Part shown: piece by piece, positions 12,511-24,181 of the stretch
Layout of the letters: every line of letters starts with the position of its first letter
How positions within the stretch are numbered: the stretch's first letter is position 1
From: Rhamnusium bicolor
Taxonomy: Eukaryota; Arthropoda; Insecta; Coleoptera; Cerambycidae
DNA length: 64,000 bases
Direction: 5' to 3'
Assembly (NCBI GenBank): GCA_029963845.1
Contig: JANEYF010000415.1
Coordinates: 124,001 to 188,000, forward strand
Notes under the pieces: model-generated
What the model saw: the letters and a program-made list of their open reading frames with translations, nothing else
Told to the model about the DNA's origin: nothing
Database searches by the model: none
Position numbers and translations under genes: made by a program

Positions 12511-13970
12511 GAAACACAACTACTCGACTACAGTCACCTCCGTAACTCTATCAGTGTAGAAATTGTAAATTTGCATCCAGGACGTACAAACCGTATTTTG
12601 AATAGTTATCCTCCTTATTAGAGATTAGGTAAGCGAAATCAGTGATTTATTTAAAAATTATGCGCGTATACACAAAGCAGTACTACAAGTGTTCTATTTG
12701 GAACAACTTTTCTTCAGCTAAGTTGTTTGTTCATTTTGTTATTGACTTAATTGACAAACTCTATTGGGTTTTGTCCGATTATGAATCCTTTAGGTTATTT
12801 TCAGTTCTTCCCCCTGGTAGTCTAAATCTGTTACCAATAAAATCGTCGCTTTTGTTGAAATTGATCAAAACTCGGTCCTGTTTATTTTGGGCAGGGTTAC
12901 GGACAGGTACGGTCTGATATCGATCGAGCGTTGCATGAATATAGAACAATTAATTGTAGTATGAAAATAAATAACTTTTTTCTACGTTCTCGTTATACAG
13001 CACAATATTTAAATTACATTTACCTAGAAAACCTAATATTGTGATTAGTTTATATACACAATTATTATTTTATAAAATGTACATACAAAATTTAATAAAT
13101 ATAATGCAATCAATAAACAGTGTTGAATATACGATAATTTTTAACGAAGAAGAAAAGCAGTTTCAATTGAACTATTTATACAACATTTTCCTACAAAAAA
13201 TTAACCTTTAAATTATTTGCGAGATTAAAAACTGCAGCAAATAAACGGTAGCTGATAGGATAAATATACTGAATATTTGTGATAGACTTCAACACTTCAA
13301 CAATAAGTATTGGCAAAATATTACCCCAGCCATATCAAGAAAATATTAGAACATAACTTTACGAGTTGAACATTTTAATTTTACTTTTCACTATCACCTA
13401 TCAGATTATACACCTATTTATATAAGCTTTTCTCTTATCTCCGAACTTTTATAGTTCAGTGTAATCAATAACAGCTTATCGCGTGGAAAGGAAATCCACA
13501 GATAATCCTTACAGGTGAATTATCGATTCTTCATGGCCATAATACTGTGGTTGACAAGTGGATGACAAGCTTCCTTCGCATCCCGAACCAAATATTGATG
13601 TGACGATCGTGAGTTATATTACTCATTGTCAGAACACATGGTGGCGATCAATAACGGAAACGGTTAATAGGATAGGATCTGGCCAACACTGTGTTCTGAA
13701 AAATGCAGTTTTTCTTCATAAAATTATCAAAGGATTTTAGGGGAATAAAAAAAGCCACGGGTGCTGGAAAATTTGTATTTATGTCAACCGAGGGGATCAT
13801 TTGAAGAGGAAAATTGAAAAAATTTAAAATGAAATATGAGCTGAGATAAATTGCGAAAATTTATCAAAAAGTGGTAAACAACTAAACTAAAATTTATCCA
13901 CTTTTGGAATGTAGTTAGACAATAGTTGAATCATGGGGCTAGAATCTAGATAATTGACGACTTACTGAAA
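12511..13970. other. AT-rich DNA with one unassigned open frame
   Basis: A plus-strand frame at 12642-12917 (91 codons) is hydrophobic and unrecognised. The remainder has no supported gene. Confidence 0.35.
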
Positions 13971-13994
13971 CATACTTTGTAGTGAAAAGATGTT

Positions 13995-14130
13995 TTTAAC
14001 ACGCTTTTATTAGCTTCACCTGCATGTTTGCTTGCTTGCTTGTTTGTTTGTTTGTTTGTTTGTAACCGACTCCTTGGACTCGATTTTGACCCACTTTAAA
14101 CGGACAGATTTAATTGAAACTTTGTACACT
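13995..14130 (+). repeat. Microsatellite-associated interspersed repeat head
   Basis: A conserved-looking block AACACGCTTTTATTAGCTTC runs into a tandem TTGC then TTTG tract (14028-14062). A GC-richer block beginning AACCGACTCCTTGGACTCG follows. From memory, similar microsatellite-bearing repeats are widespread in insects. The motif AACACGCTTT also occurs in the tandem and palindromic repeats at 14.42-14.79 kb, which suggests one composite family. Confidence 0.55.
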
Positions 14131-14267
14131 TACGAAGAACCGGTAACAATACAATAATTTGATAAGTTTATATCATTATCCTGATCAGAATCGCCAGTCC
14201 TTTTCCTCACGTATCCTCTGCGTGAGAGCAAAGGTTTAATATGTAAGTACATTCCGCGATTGTCAGC

Positions 14268-14347
14268 TAGGTCGCGGTGGTCGAGCGGGCGAAGGCAGTC
14301 GACGCGAAACGACAGACTCCTCGGGCATGAGTTCAAATCCCACGGCT
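14268..14347 (+). repeat. tRNA-Ser-like sequence, probably a SINE head or retropseudogene
   Basis: The sequence has an A-box-like TGGTCGAGCGGG, an anticodon arm GTCG...CGAC with CGA in the loop (serine), a long variable region as in class II tRNAs, and a B-box-like GAGTTCAAATCCCAC. The acceptor stem pairs imperfectly, so a functional tRNA is unlikely. An A-rich stretch follows, consistent with retroposition. It lies between the microsatellite repeat and the hairpin. Confidence 0.5.
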
Positions 14348-14419
14348 GAAATAAAAAAATATTTTTCATTTTAGAAATATCTGTTGGATCGTAATATGTT
14401 ATAATATCAGCATCAATAA

Positions 14420-14489
14420 GCAATATAAATATAGTTTAAAACAACTGAAAAACACGCTTTCATAGCACATCAAACTAAAAAGTGAAAAA
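14420..14489 (+). repeat. Tandem upstream copy of the hairpin arm
   Basis: About 65 bases, from AATATAGTTTAAAACAACTG to AAAAAGTGAAAAAT, duplicate the outer part of the left hairpin arm that follows directly at 14491, with a few substitutions. The tandem suggests repeated insertion or slippage at the end of one element. Confidence 0.7.
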
Positions 14490-14490
14490 T

Positions 14491-14788
14491 AAATATAGTT
14501 TAAAAAAAACTAAAAAACACGCTTTTAAAGCACATCAAACTAAAAAGTGAAAAATAATTATTAATATAAACTGAAAACAATAATGAACGAAAAAATACTA
14601 GTATTATTGTGAAAAAAGCGTGGGGCGCTTTGTGCCATATTTTTCGTATATCGAGCAACCCACGCTTTTTTCACAATAATACTAGTATTTTTCGTTCATT
14701 ATTGTTTTCAGTTTATATTAATAATTATTTTTCACTTTTTAGTTTGATGCTTTAAAAGCGTGTTTTTTAGTTTTTTTAAACTATATTT
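14491..14788. repeat. Long hairpin, arms of about 130 bp
   Basis: The left arm 14491-14623 and the right arm 14659-14788 are almost perfect reverse complements, separated by a 35-base loop. Recognisable pairs are AAAAAAGCGTGGG with CCCACGCTTTTTT, AATACTAGTATT on both sides, and the outer AAATATAGTTT with AAACTATATTT. Near-identity of the arms suggests a young palindrome or recent gene conversion. It is non-coding. A transcript would form a strong double-stranded RNA. Confidence 0.85.
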
Positions 14789-14799
14789 TTAATGGATAT

Positions 14800-16155
14800 A
14801 AATTTACTGTACAATAAAATCGTGATTTTAATAAAATATTTAAAATTGGTCCTTTTGAAAGGACAGACTTCTCTTACCGAAATCAAATTGTTAATATGTA
14901 GTCAAATTCATCACAGTTATGATCATCATTCATCCTCTTTATATAAAAATTTGTGTGGCACCTAGAAATAGTGTTTCTCTTCTTCCTCAGCAACTTCATC
15001 TCATCAGTGACCGCTTCATCCTTAGGACGAAAAATGATAATTCCAGAGGGCATTTGTATTAAAACTTCTAGAACTAACTGCAATTAACTGATGTATATAT
15101 TACTTAAATAGTTAATGAAAACATAGGTAAAAACAAATTTACTTTAATTTAAATATTAAAAAAAATGTGATCCACTTATTTTTTCACAAAAAAGCACAAC
15201 TTTGGTAAAGCAACATTTCCAACCACTTGTTTGTGGCAGAATTCATTAGTGAATTGCAAAGGAGTTACAGTGGGCAGGAGTTTTGATTGTATCATCTAAT
15301 TTGTAACAAAGTGCAACCTTAGAAAATTAAAATAAAACCCAAACCAACATAAGATATATATTTATTGGTTTAGCCCGTTAATGTGACATAATGGATTCCT
15401 TATGTCACTTTGGTTGACAAGCGTATCTGAAAACAATTAAAAATGATATAATTATTCAGCTTTATTTAAACGTAAGCGTCTGACATCTGTCAGTTAAATT
15501 TTATAACATTTGTTTGCAATAGATTTCAAATTAAAGAGTTTTTTTGATACTAGCAAGAACGGTTGCAGAAAAAAATATTGTACGCAACACACCCGAAAAA
15601 TGTCGCCGGCGATCGCCCCTGAGCATAGTGTAACAAGTTTTAAAGAAAAAAATTGCTACTCTTTTTATGCACTCAATGTTGGCCAGAACCCTATCTATAA
15701 CGTAAAGTCGATGCAAATCCCATGGATATCAGGGAACCGCGAACAAATTATGAAGTAATCCAGTTAAACCCCATCAGGTGTGTACTAATCTGCATCCAAT
15801 GATTCTTGTAAAATGCCTTGCACTACGTTATAGAGGGTGCAATAAATTGTTGGAGCGATTGGAAGCAATCAATGAGAGAGTGTTTTTATAGCCTCGCCGT
15901 CAGTTTTAACATTCTACTGCTCATTGATCTTCATGACTCTATCAACTTCCAATAGACGTTCCTACCCTTCTCAACGTGATACGTGTTGTTGTATCTAAGA
16001 TATTGCTTTTTTATTTGCTTATAGCTTGTCTACAATGTTTTCATAGAAAGTAATGGAATAAGATCATTGGATTTTATTTTTTAACTTTATTAACGATGGG
16101 GTTTTCTGTATTCTACAATAATTCCCTAATAAGGCACATTAAATAGTAATAAAAA
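14800..16155. other. No supported gene
   Basis: Short frames at 14883-15083 (minus) and 15510-15758 (plus) are unrecognised. A small GC-rich spot, GTCGCCGGCGATCGCCCCTG, lies near 15602. No repeat borders were identified. Confidence 0.4.
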
Positions 16156-16159
16156 TAAG

Positions 16160-16391
16160 ACACATTAAATAATAATAATAATAAAAACAAATACCACAGA
16201 AAGTAAACAACCCCCAAATCCAAAACCGAGGCTGTCTAGAATGGGGTACATTTTAAAAAACGTGGACATATAATCGTTCCCACCGACATTGCTGATGGCG
16301 GTGGCGGGATTCAAACCTACAGCTATGATAGAAAGATATTTAATCACGCTTGCCATCTGCGTTCTAACCAACTATACCACCGAGCCGGTGT
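16160..16391 (-). repeat. tRNA-derived SINE with ATT tail
   Basis: On the minus strand the unit starts GACACCGGCTCGGTGGTATA, with an A-box-like TGGTATAGTTGG and a B box GGTTTGAATCC about 60 bases later. An unrelated body follows, and it ends in a TTATTATTATTATT tail near 16165-16190. Promoter boxes, body and short-repeat tail in that order are the hallmark of tRNA-derived SINEs. An open frame across it is incidental. Just past the tail, a short unit of the type TATTTAATGTGYCTTAT is duplicated. Confidence 0.75.
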
Positions 16392-16559
16392 CATTTATTT
16401 AATTTAAAAAATAGCCAGTGTTATACAGGATGTGATGATTTCATGTCCCACTAATTTATATCGATTTCGTATTATGAGAGACACTAAATAGGGCGAGTGA
16501 TAACTTCAATGCTTAGAAATGAGATAACAAATTCCAACCACTGGAAAAAACATTGACTT

Positions 16560-16963
16560 TTTGACAGATCGCCAAAAAATATATAACGAAGAATGTATTA
16601 ATTACAAGTGCATAATAATTTTACACTTTATAGTTGCTCAAACACAAGTGTGGTGAGGCCGTCCGTTCCTGGAGAGTGCAGTTAGGATTTATTGATTAAT
16701 TTGAAGATTTGGTGTAAGGAATGATGATTGAGCCATTAACAGGGGCTCCTGATTATTTTAAAGACAATGATTTGCTCTTTGAACTGTAAGTGTTTGTTCA
16801 TAATTTTTTAAATCATAGTAACCGATAAATTGATTCTAATTTGTGTTAATTTATAAATACCTGTAAATTTATTTGTTAGCAAAAACTTTATTTACTCTAG
16901 AACATCATTTGATTAAGTTTTGGTTCAATAAAGACTAAAAAGCACTTCATTTAGCGTCCAATG
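16560..16963 (+). repeat. LTR fragment (R-U5-like), first copy
   Basis: This segment aligns along its length with 17198-17586. Shared landmarks are AAATATATAACGAAGAAT, TTTACACTTTATAGTTGC, CAGGGGCTCCTGA or AAGGGCTCCTGA, GAACTGTAAGTGTTTGTTCA and TTCAATAAAGACTAAAAAGCA. It ends at a degraded primer-binding-like TTAGCGTCCAATGAAGG and is followed at once by the U3-like segment of the next LTR. Divergence is around 15-20 percent by eye. Confidence 0.7.
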
Positions 16964-16971
16964 AAGGTAAA

Positions 16972-17586
16972 CAAAAAATATTAATTTTTTTTTGTAAAAA
17001 TGAAATTAGAATAATATAATTAAATATTCAAGTCGAATATGTGTACATATTGTGATTAACATATAGTTGATGAAATACACTTTATGGGATGCCACATTAT
17101 TGAAGTAAGACGACAAACTTTGATTAAGGGTTGACTTTAAGGTAAAGGTTAAGTTTGAATACTACTCGAGTCTTAGAGTCGAGAAAAATCTGATACTAAA
17201 AAAAATATATAACGAAGAATATATTAACTATAAAGCTTTAAGTACAAAGTGTTTCTGATTAATGTTACACTTTATGGTTGCACAAACACGAAAGTGTTAT
17301 GAATCAGTTCTTTCCTGGAAAGTGCATACAGGATTGATTGATTAATCTGAAGATTTGGGTAAGTAATAATGATTGAGTCTGTAACAAGGGCTCCTGAATA
17401 TTTTAAAGGCGATTTGCTATTTGAACTGTAAGTGTTTGTTCATAATTTTGTTAAATCAGAGTAACCGATAAACTGATTCTTATTTGTATGTTAATTTATA
17501 AATATATGTAAATTTATCTGTTAAATCACAAAAACCTTATCATTTGTTTAAGCTTTGATTCAATAAATACCAAAAAGCACTTAATT
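16972..17586 (+). repeat. Long terminal repeat (U3-R-U5)
   Basis: The U3-like part (16972-17195) is repeated at 18146-18370, and the R-U5 part (17198-17586) is repeated at 16560-16963. The unit has an AATAAA-type signal (TTCAATAAATACC) near its end and is followed within a base or two by a primer binding site. An element of about 610 bp is reasonable for a BEL or gypsy LTR. The clade cannot be told because no polymerase survives. Confidence 0.72.
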
Positions 17587-17604
17587 TGGCGCCCAACGTG
17601 GGGC
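17587..17604 (+). promoter_or_regulatory. Primer binding site of the LTR element
   Basis: TGGCGCCCAACGTGGGGC directly follows the LTR. TGGCGCC starts are typical of tRNA-primed LTR retrotransposons, where the 3' CCA end of a tRNA pairs here to start minus-strand DNA synthesis. Its good preservation contrasts with the degraded version at about 16956. Confidence 0.75.
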
Positions 17605-18145
17605 ATAAAATAAGGTGGTTTTCAGTCTTTGTTTAACTTTGTATCCATCCCTTGCTTAATATTTGGTTCAATAAAGATCCACTTTAAGAGTGAACAATTA
17701 TTTTTAATTTTTTTCTCAAATTGCAACATTATATTATATATTAGGATTTACAGTACAATTAACAGAATTAATGAAGCAACAACTCTAATTCCGCTACCAA
17801 GGTCAATCACCGACGCGAGGAGATAAGCTCATCAGTGCGGATTGACACATATAACCTACAAATTTTGACGAACCTCTACTTCGTCGTAATTTTCTACATA
17901 GTCACATCGCAGATATACAGAATAGTTTTACATCGCTTTTGAAAGATAATAAGCTGAGTAGGTTCGCTCATCAGGACTTGGTCCTGCTCGGGTGGTTTGG
18001 GTGGAAACACGCGCCGCTGTCCTTCACCAAGGCATTTGCCTTTTATTTAATTCCAATTGCTATTAAGAAAAAAGTAAAACTAGAAAATCAAAATATTGTG
18101 GAGACCGATTCTAAAAAATGCAAATTAGAGGCAGTGAGGTCAAAC
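17605..18145 (+). mobile_element. Internal part of a deleted LTR retrotransposon
   Basis: Only about 540 bases separate the primer binding site from the next U3. The plus strand has a frame at 17939-18148 (69 codons, ending KKCKLEAVRSN) that stops just before the U3, so it may be the tail of a larger ORF joined by deletion. No protease, reverse transcriptase or integrase motif is visible. The unit therefore looks non-autonomous or internally deleted. Confidence 0.5.
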
Positions 18146-18375
18146 TAAAAAAATATTTTTTTTTGTAAAAATTAGGCTGGAATATCTAATACGAATTAAA
18201 TATTCGAGTCGTATCATATATTGTGATTAACTTATAGAAGATGAAAGACACTTTGTGGGATGTCATATCAATGAAGTAAGACGATAAACTTTGAATAAGG
18301 GTTGACTTTAGGGTAAGGGTTAAGTTTGAATATTACTAGAGTCTTAGAGTCGAATAGAATCTGATATTAAATACT
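18146..18375 (+). repeat. U3-like start of a 3' LTR, truncated
   Basis: It matches 16972-17195: TTTTTTTTGTAAAAAT, TATTCRAGTCG, TATTGTGATTAAC, GAAGTAAGACGA, AGGGTTGACTTTA and GTCTTAGAGTCGA occur in the same order. The match stops near 18370, so R and U5 are missing. Confidence 0.68.
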
Positions 18376-18817
18376 CGAAACATGTTGAAACTTTCGAAGC
18401 CTATTCTATAATCCTCACTCTTGCAGAAACTATATTATACGACTGCTTACTAAAACAAATAAATATATGAAGAATTACCCCCATAGAAGACCCATCAATA
18501 AATGCGGCTTAAAATGATGGTCATGTTGATGTCAAAATTATTTTCAATCTTTTGCACTTAAACGATCTGCCCTCATTGCGTTGACATACTTTAATGTATT
18601 ATATATAATTTCATTTAAATGCGAGATTTTAAATAATAGCAGTATTTTAGAACTGCTCCACAATTTTTATAATCACACTGTAACAAATTAATCTGTGGTA
18701 TAAATTTCGACCAAAGTGTTATTACACTACAAATGAAGTAATGTTTTTTAAATTTTGTTATTTTCTTGTAAAAAAAAAATAAATATAATGTGGTATAATA
18801 CAATAAAATATTAGATT

Positions 18818-19021
18818 ATGATTTACGGTGATCTTGGCACCAAATCAAGGGTGGTTGACAAACTTTACAGACTGCATTACATAGACCAAAGACATGCAGA
18901 TCGTAACACGTTTTTAACGAAATATTTGATAGAATATGGAAGCTGCGAAAAAGGCGAATCTTACATTCGTATGCAAGCTATTATAAATAACTGTAATACA
19001 GTGGACATTTCACGTGTTTAG
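18818..19021 (+). pseudogene. Possible DUF4817-like helix-turn-helix fragment
   Basis: The 67-codon frame reads MIYGDLGTKSRVVDKLYRLH, and its next residues contain DQRHADRNTF. This spacing (YG, LYR..Y, RHAD..TF) resembles the N-terminal helix-turn-helix found in many insect mariner-related transposase genes. There is no downstream catalytic domain. The resemblance is from memory and could be chance. Confidence 0.3.
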
Positions 19022-19049
19022 AGAACAATACGCATATTTCATTAAGAAG

Positions 19050-19125
19050 AGTTAAAGGGGCCTTTGGAGCGGTAGGACACTCTCCTCTCACCTGGAGTGC
19101 CGGGTTCGATCTCAAGCTATTAATC
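19050..19125 (+). repeat. tRNA-Glu-like sequence, probable SINE or retropseudogene
   Basis: GCCTTTGGAGCGGTAGGACA resembles a D arm with A box, CTCTCACC an anticodon loop with CTC, and GCCGGGTTCGATCTC a T arm with B box. Acceptor pairing is poor, so it is not a functional tRNA gene. The downstream sequence to about 19200 may be the SINE body. Confidence 0.45.
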
Positions 19126-19624
19126 TATTAATGCCACCAATTTCCATATCCCCTGCAATTATTTTTCGAAAACTACTTATTTGCTGAACTACTAGAATTT
19201 TTCTAAACCATAAATATGTGAATATATGTGTAAATTACAGCCTTTACCTGCACAAGGTACCTTCAGGGATACCTGTAGTGTTTAATTTTAATAACAAAAG
19301 AAGATCATATAAATTCATCATTTCCAGTTTCTCAGTATGGGCCTGTGAAGCTTCAGCTGACACATCACGTATATACATGTTTGAAAAATTCATCATTGGG
19401 TTCCTACGTGTGATTTAAAGCATGCGATGTCCATTCCTACCATTCTACAAAGTTTGAAGGTTAGGAGGAACACCAATTTGTGCTTGGATGCGAATTTTGT
19501 CTATCACACCTCCCCCCACGCACACAGGCTGATATTTGTTCAAGAAAGTACTTACACTCAAATCATAAATTTACCGTACGTGAATATTTAGTTAATGTCG
19601 GAACTTAATATAATATTAATTTGT

Positions 19625-22005
19625 CTCAAGGCCCCCCTATGCACAAAATATAATTTTGGCATTTTTGGAGTCTTGAGTTAATACAAAAAACAGTGTGTAA
19701 AGGAGTTTTTTATTTTTCGTTTTACAAAAGTTATTCAACACTAAAGTTTGAAGTAGTCTATTACGCGCGAAAACACTATCGACCGGGCTAAGTCGATGCG
19801 ATGACGTCACAGATCATGTACTGCTAGTGTAGAAGCAGGCATAGCATGTTGTTAAATGTAAACAAGCAGTGTTATTTGTGATTTGTGCTGTAAAATTTTA
19901 ACTGAAGTAAACATAATGATTAATTTTTTCTAAATTATCATCATATTAATGGTGCATCGTACCAATATGTGAAAATACTTCAATAGAAACGCCAGAAAAA
20001 AACTTCTGTCCAAGTCTCAAGAAACGGAAAACGTTGAAATGTTTAGTTAAAGATGGTTAAACGGGATCCAAAGGAAATTTTAAAAACAAGTTTTGTTTTA
20101 GCATGCATAATTAAAAAAATACCATTAATAATAAATATGCAAAAGCAATAAAAAAAAACCGCTGCCAATTTTTTTGGGATTCAGAACTTCCTCACCGTAG
20201 TAAAACTCGACGTATCGTGGAGTTTATAATAAAAGTAATTTTTGACGTTTCAAAAAAGTCATATTTTTACGTTTCAAAAAAACTCGATGTGTGGTAGAGT
20301 TTATAATAAAAGTAATTTTTGATTTTTCAAAAAAGTCACATTGGTGGAATGTCACTAATATTTTAAAATTTTAAATGTCAAAAAAATTGACATTTTAAAT
20401 TGACGTTTCAAAAATGTCACTAATATATTTTTTTTACATTTCAAATTTTAAGAACCGATTTTGCTCATCAACGAACTCAATCTCTTCCTTGACCTCTAGA
20501 ATGTGTGTACCAAATTTGAAAGCTTTATCTCAAAAACTGTAGCTGCTATCGCGAACCACACAGACAGACAGACAGGCAGACCGACACACAGACAGACATT
20601 TTTTTGTCTGAAATTTTGTGTATCATCATAATTCGTCGAGATTCGTCCACAAATGCAATACAAATTTTCAAAATTTTTTCCACAATTTTCGTACCTTCCT
20701 CACCTTGAGGGGTGAGGAAATAATAATATGTGTAAAGTATATGGCACGATACAATAAGGCTCCTGTATTTAGAACAATTTTTCTAATTTTCTTATGTTAT
20801 TTTGGGGCACTAACGACGATATTTTCCATCGTGGATTTTGTTTGAGCTTACTGGGTGCTACTGAAAATCATCGGACACAGAGTTGTCAATTATCCATTTT
20901 GCGGTGAGACTCATTTTTAGCAAACGTTATTATTTAAATAGATTTCAATCGCAAACTCACAATTTTTACTTGAAAACGATAAAGGGACGTCCAAAAATAT
21001 TTCTTCTAAAAGTACATATATATAGTGTGTATATAAAATTCTTAAAAATATCTAACAAAGGTAATTTTTTTATATAAAAAAAGACATTTACGTATATAAA
21101 TTTGGGGTTTAATTCTATCTAAAAACAAAAATTTAGGAACCAGAATGGCATTAGATATCTCCAGCCGTTCACGAGTTATAAGAAAAAATATAATGTGACG
21201 TCATCCCCAAATTTGGCTAGTGTAAAAAACTACTTTACTATTCGAATGTATTGAGCTCTCACTTTAACCGCGAATATCTCAAAAACTGAACATTGAAAAA
21301 AATACCACTGGAAAAAATTTACATAAAATTAATAAGTGATTTCCCAAAAATGACCACTTAAAGTTTAATGAGATGAGAGTATCGTTAAAAATGGGTACAT
21401 TTTTTGGTATAAATTAAAGAATCTTCGTAACGTTTTAACCGAAGTTATTAAAATTTCAGTGAGTCGTTATAATAGGCACATAATGAACACAATTTAAAAT
21501 TTTTTCCCTCCTCCGTTTTTGAGATATTCGCAGTTAAAGTGAGGGCTCGATACATTGGAATCATATAGTAATTTATGTATTAACATTTTAAAATGAAATA
21601 AAATTCCCTTTATCATGGTGTATAAATTTCCAGTTTTCTGTTTGAGAATGTCTTAATAGATGTTTACAAAATAATATTATGTATGCACAAATATCACAGA
21701 TCAGAAACAACAAAATAATTTTAGGAAACAACTACCCATATTTAATTAATGCATGAACTAGGTGCCGCACCGTTGATCACTTGGAGAAATTGTGGTCTGT
21801 GACGTCACGTCAAAAGGACAGTGTTCTCACTGTATCTGATATTCCTGGAGCGTAAGTTCAATTAGTAATTTAAACATTTTTCCAGGTAGAAATTATTAAA
21901 ACAGATTTGATAATTTTGAATGTTTAACAATACTATATTAGAATAGATGAATTAATTTAAAAAATCCGACAAGTGCAAGAAGCCTATTATGAAGAATAAG
22001 AAATA
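19625..22005 (+). repeat. Long dispersed repeat, copy 1
   Basis: The copy aligns with the reverse complement of 43626-46850 over both ends and many internal blocks, for example GTAAACAAG.GGTGTTATTTG, TTAAATAGATTTCAATCGC, ATTAGATATCTCCAGCCG and TTCAATTAGTAATTT. It carries one insertion (20150-20728) absent from copy 2, and lacks the LINE fragment present in copy 2. No transposase or polymerase is encoded. Divergence is around 20 percent by eye. Confidence 0.75.
20150..20728 (+). mobile_element. GACGTTTC-repeat element, copy 1
   Basis: This non-coding element opens with AAAAACCGCTGCCAATTTT and GATTCAGAACTTCCTCACCG. A set of short repeats follows (GACGTTTCAAAAAAGTCA variants), then CTCATCAACGAACTCAATCTC, a CAGACAGA microsatellite and TAATTCGTCGAGATTCGTCC. 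It ends near GGGGTGAGGAAATAATA. The matching region of the long repeat at 46.40-46.43 kb lacks it, so this is a true insertion. Other copies lie at 32.27-32.75 kb (same strand) and 41.81-42.39 kb (opposite strand). Confidence 0.8.
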
Positions 22006-22712
22006 ATTGACTTGGAAAGTAACATTGTTGTTGCAATATTAATTATTCATTTGTGTGCATTTTGTCCCATTAAAGTAAAGTTAAAAAAAGACTGTCAGCA
22101 TTTGGAAGAATAGACTAATTAGCATCATTTACAGGGAATGCTGTAAATGCAATTTCTGTCAAGCATTTAAGCCATTCAGTATTATTCAGTCAGGATCTAT
22201 AGACATTTAAATTACCTTTGGTATTTGTTTTAATTTGATTGCAAGTTGATTTCACACCAATTGAAATACTGTTTGTCAACCATACATGAGATTATAACAA
22301 GCTGTATTATCTGCAGACCATTTGTACCTATTTCAAATAATATGGAGGCCATAATTTAATTTAGAAAGAAGTAAACCAAACGCAGAGGTTTTAGTTGCTG
22401 TTATGATAGTGCTACAGTATAATTGGTCTATCTCAAATTTGACAAATACTAGTTTCAGTTTGTCCATTATTTATTTATCACAATATTTTTATTATATCTG
22501 ATTCAAAGCATTTCAGTCCTTTTCCGATGAAATAATATTATTAAAAGTTAGAAAAAAGTCTGCTTGCTAGCTTAATTGGTTAAATTAATCTGAATACCAA
22601 AATGAAAAACTAGTTGAATAATGCATTGTGTTTACAGAAAGGTAAATAAATTTTATTTTGGAGTTCACTTTATTGTGATATAAAATACAAATACTACAAA
22701 TACTACAAATAC
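22006..22712. other. AT-rich DNA without recognisable features
   Basis: There are no coding or RNA signals. The segment leads into the first large TA array. Confidence 0.45.
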
Positions 22713-22988
<276 letters not shown>

Positions 22989-22989
22989 A

Positions 22990-23078
22990 AACAATGATTC
23001 AACGGGTACGCCCGCATAAAGAAAATTGCACGGTGGAAAATGCATAAATTGCAAATGGCAGAAAGATGCAAACCGTGG

Positions 23079-23079
<1 letters not shown>
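22990..23079 (-). repeat. Truncated copy of the hammerhead palindrome arm
   Basis: Positions 23003-23079 match 23345-23426 (CGGGTACGCCCGCATAAAG through GCAAACCGTGGA). The match ends within about two bases of the predicted cleavage point of the minus-strand hammerhead in the palindrome at 23419-23463; beyond it lies TA repeat. This is what is expected if the element's 5' end is set by ribozyme cleavage. Confidence 0.7.
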
Positions 23080-23288
<209 letters not shown>

Positions 23289-23418
23289 AGTGAAGGAATT
23301 TGACGCGGGTTTAATTACATTACAGTAACAAACAATATGAGTTAACGGGTACGCCCGCATAAAGAAAACAAATTGCACGGTGGAAAATGCAAAAATTGCA
23401 AATGGCAGAAAGATACAA

Positions 23419-23463
23419 ACCGTGGACACGTGTTTCTGACTAATTGGTCTTCATCAGCACGGT
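23419..23463 (-). ncRNA. Hammerhead ribozyme motif (left palindrome arm)
   Basis: This is the exact mirror of the motif at 23550-23594. On the minus strand: stem I strand ACCGTG, core CTGATGA, short stem II GAC/GTC, core GAAA, a short stem III segment around ACGTGT, cleavage triplet GTC, and the other stem I strand CACGGT. All conserved core nucleotides are present. Confidence 0.78.
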
Positions 23464-23549
23464 GTAGCACAAAGGTGCGACTGGCTCCCTGTCAGTGGTA
23501 TTCCTTTAGTGTTTTTTTGAGTTTTGTCCATCTTTTTTAACTCAGCTAC

Positions 23550-23594
23550 ACCGTGCTGATGAAGACCAATTAGTCAGAAACACGTGTCCACGGT
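23550..23594 (+). ncRNA. Hammerhead ribozyme motif (right palindrome arm)
   Basis: ACCGTG (23550-23555) pairs perfectly with CACGGT (23589-23594) as stem I. The core CTGATGA is at 23556-23562, stem II is GAC-CAATTA-GTC, and GAAA is at 23577-23580. The tiny stem III region CACGTGTC ends at the GTC cleavage site, so self-cleavage is predicted after 23588. Minimal stem III is typical of hammerheads in Penelope-like elements and retrozymes, which often work as dimers. An A-A mismatch at the base of stem II may weaken it. Confidence 0.8.
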
Positions 23595-23685
23595 TTGCAT
23601 CTTTCTGCCATTTGCAATTTTTGCATTTTCCACCGTGCAATTTGTTTTCTTTATGCGGGCGTACCCGTTAACTCATATTGTTTGT

Positions 23686-23886
<201 letters not shown>

Positions 23887-24181
23887 GTATTAAAGTGCCA
23901 CGTCGTATTCGGTTATCTTTCTTATAGGGCCAAACTTTATTTGTTGTATTGTTGGAGTGTTTTTTTTTCCTAAAAACAAAAAAAAAGTCGGTCCCCAGGA
24001 ACCGCCGTGACCCCCTAGGAAAATATTGTTGTAAAAGTGTGATCGGTCCTATTCGGCGGTACCTTGGAAAAATACGTTTTTCAGTGTAAAACCGCGTATT
24101 TATGCTAGTACATCCACAAATACGGTTTAGTGCTTCGTGTATTATCGCTGTGGCATAGTTGGTGTGCGTTTCAGGGTTAAA

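Noticed and set aside
10000..12920. Endogenous viral gene cluster
   Set aside because: The AT bias and scattered frames invited the idea, but no motif of any viral family could be recognised.
14268..14347. Functional tRNA-Ser gene
   Set aside because: Acceptor and T stems pair poorly and the flanks look like a retroposon.
19050..19125. Functional tRNA-Glu gene
   Set aside because: Promoter boxes are present but the cloverleaf does not close at the acceptor stem.
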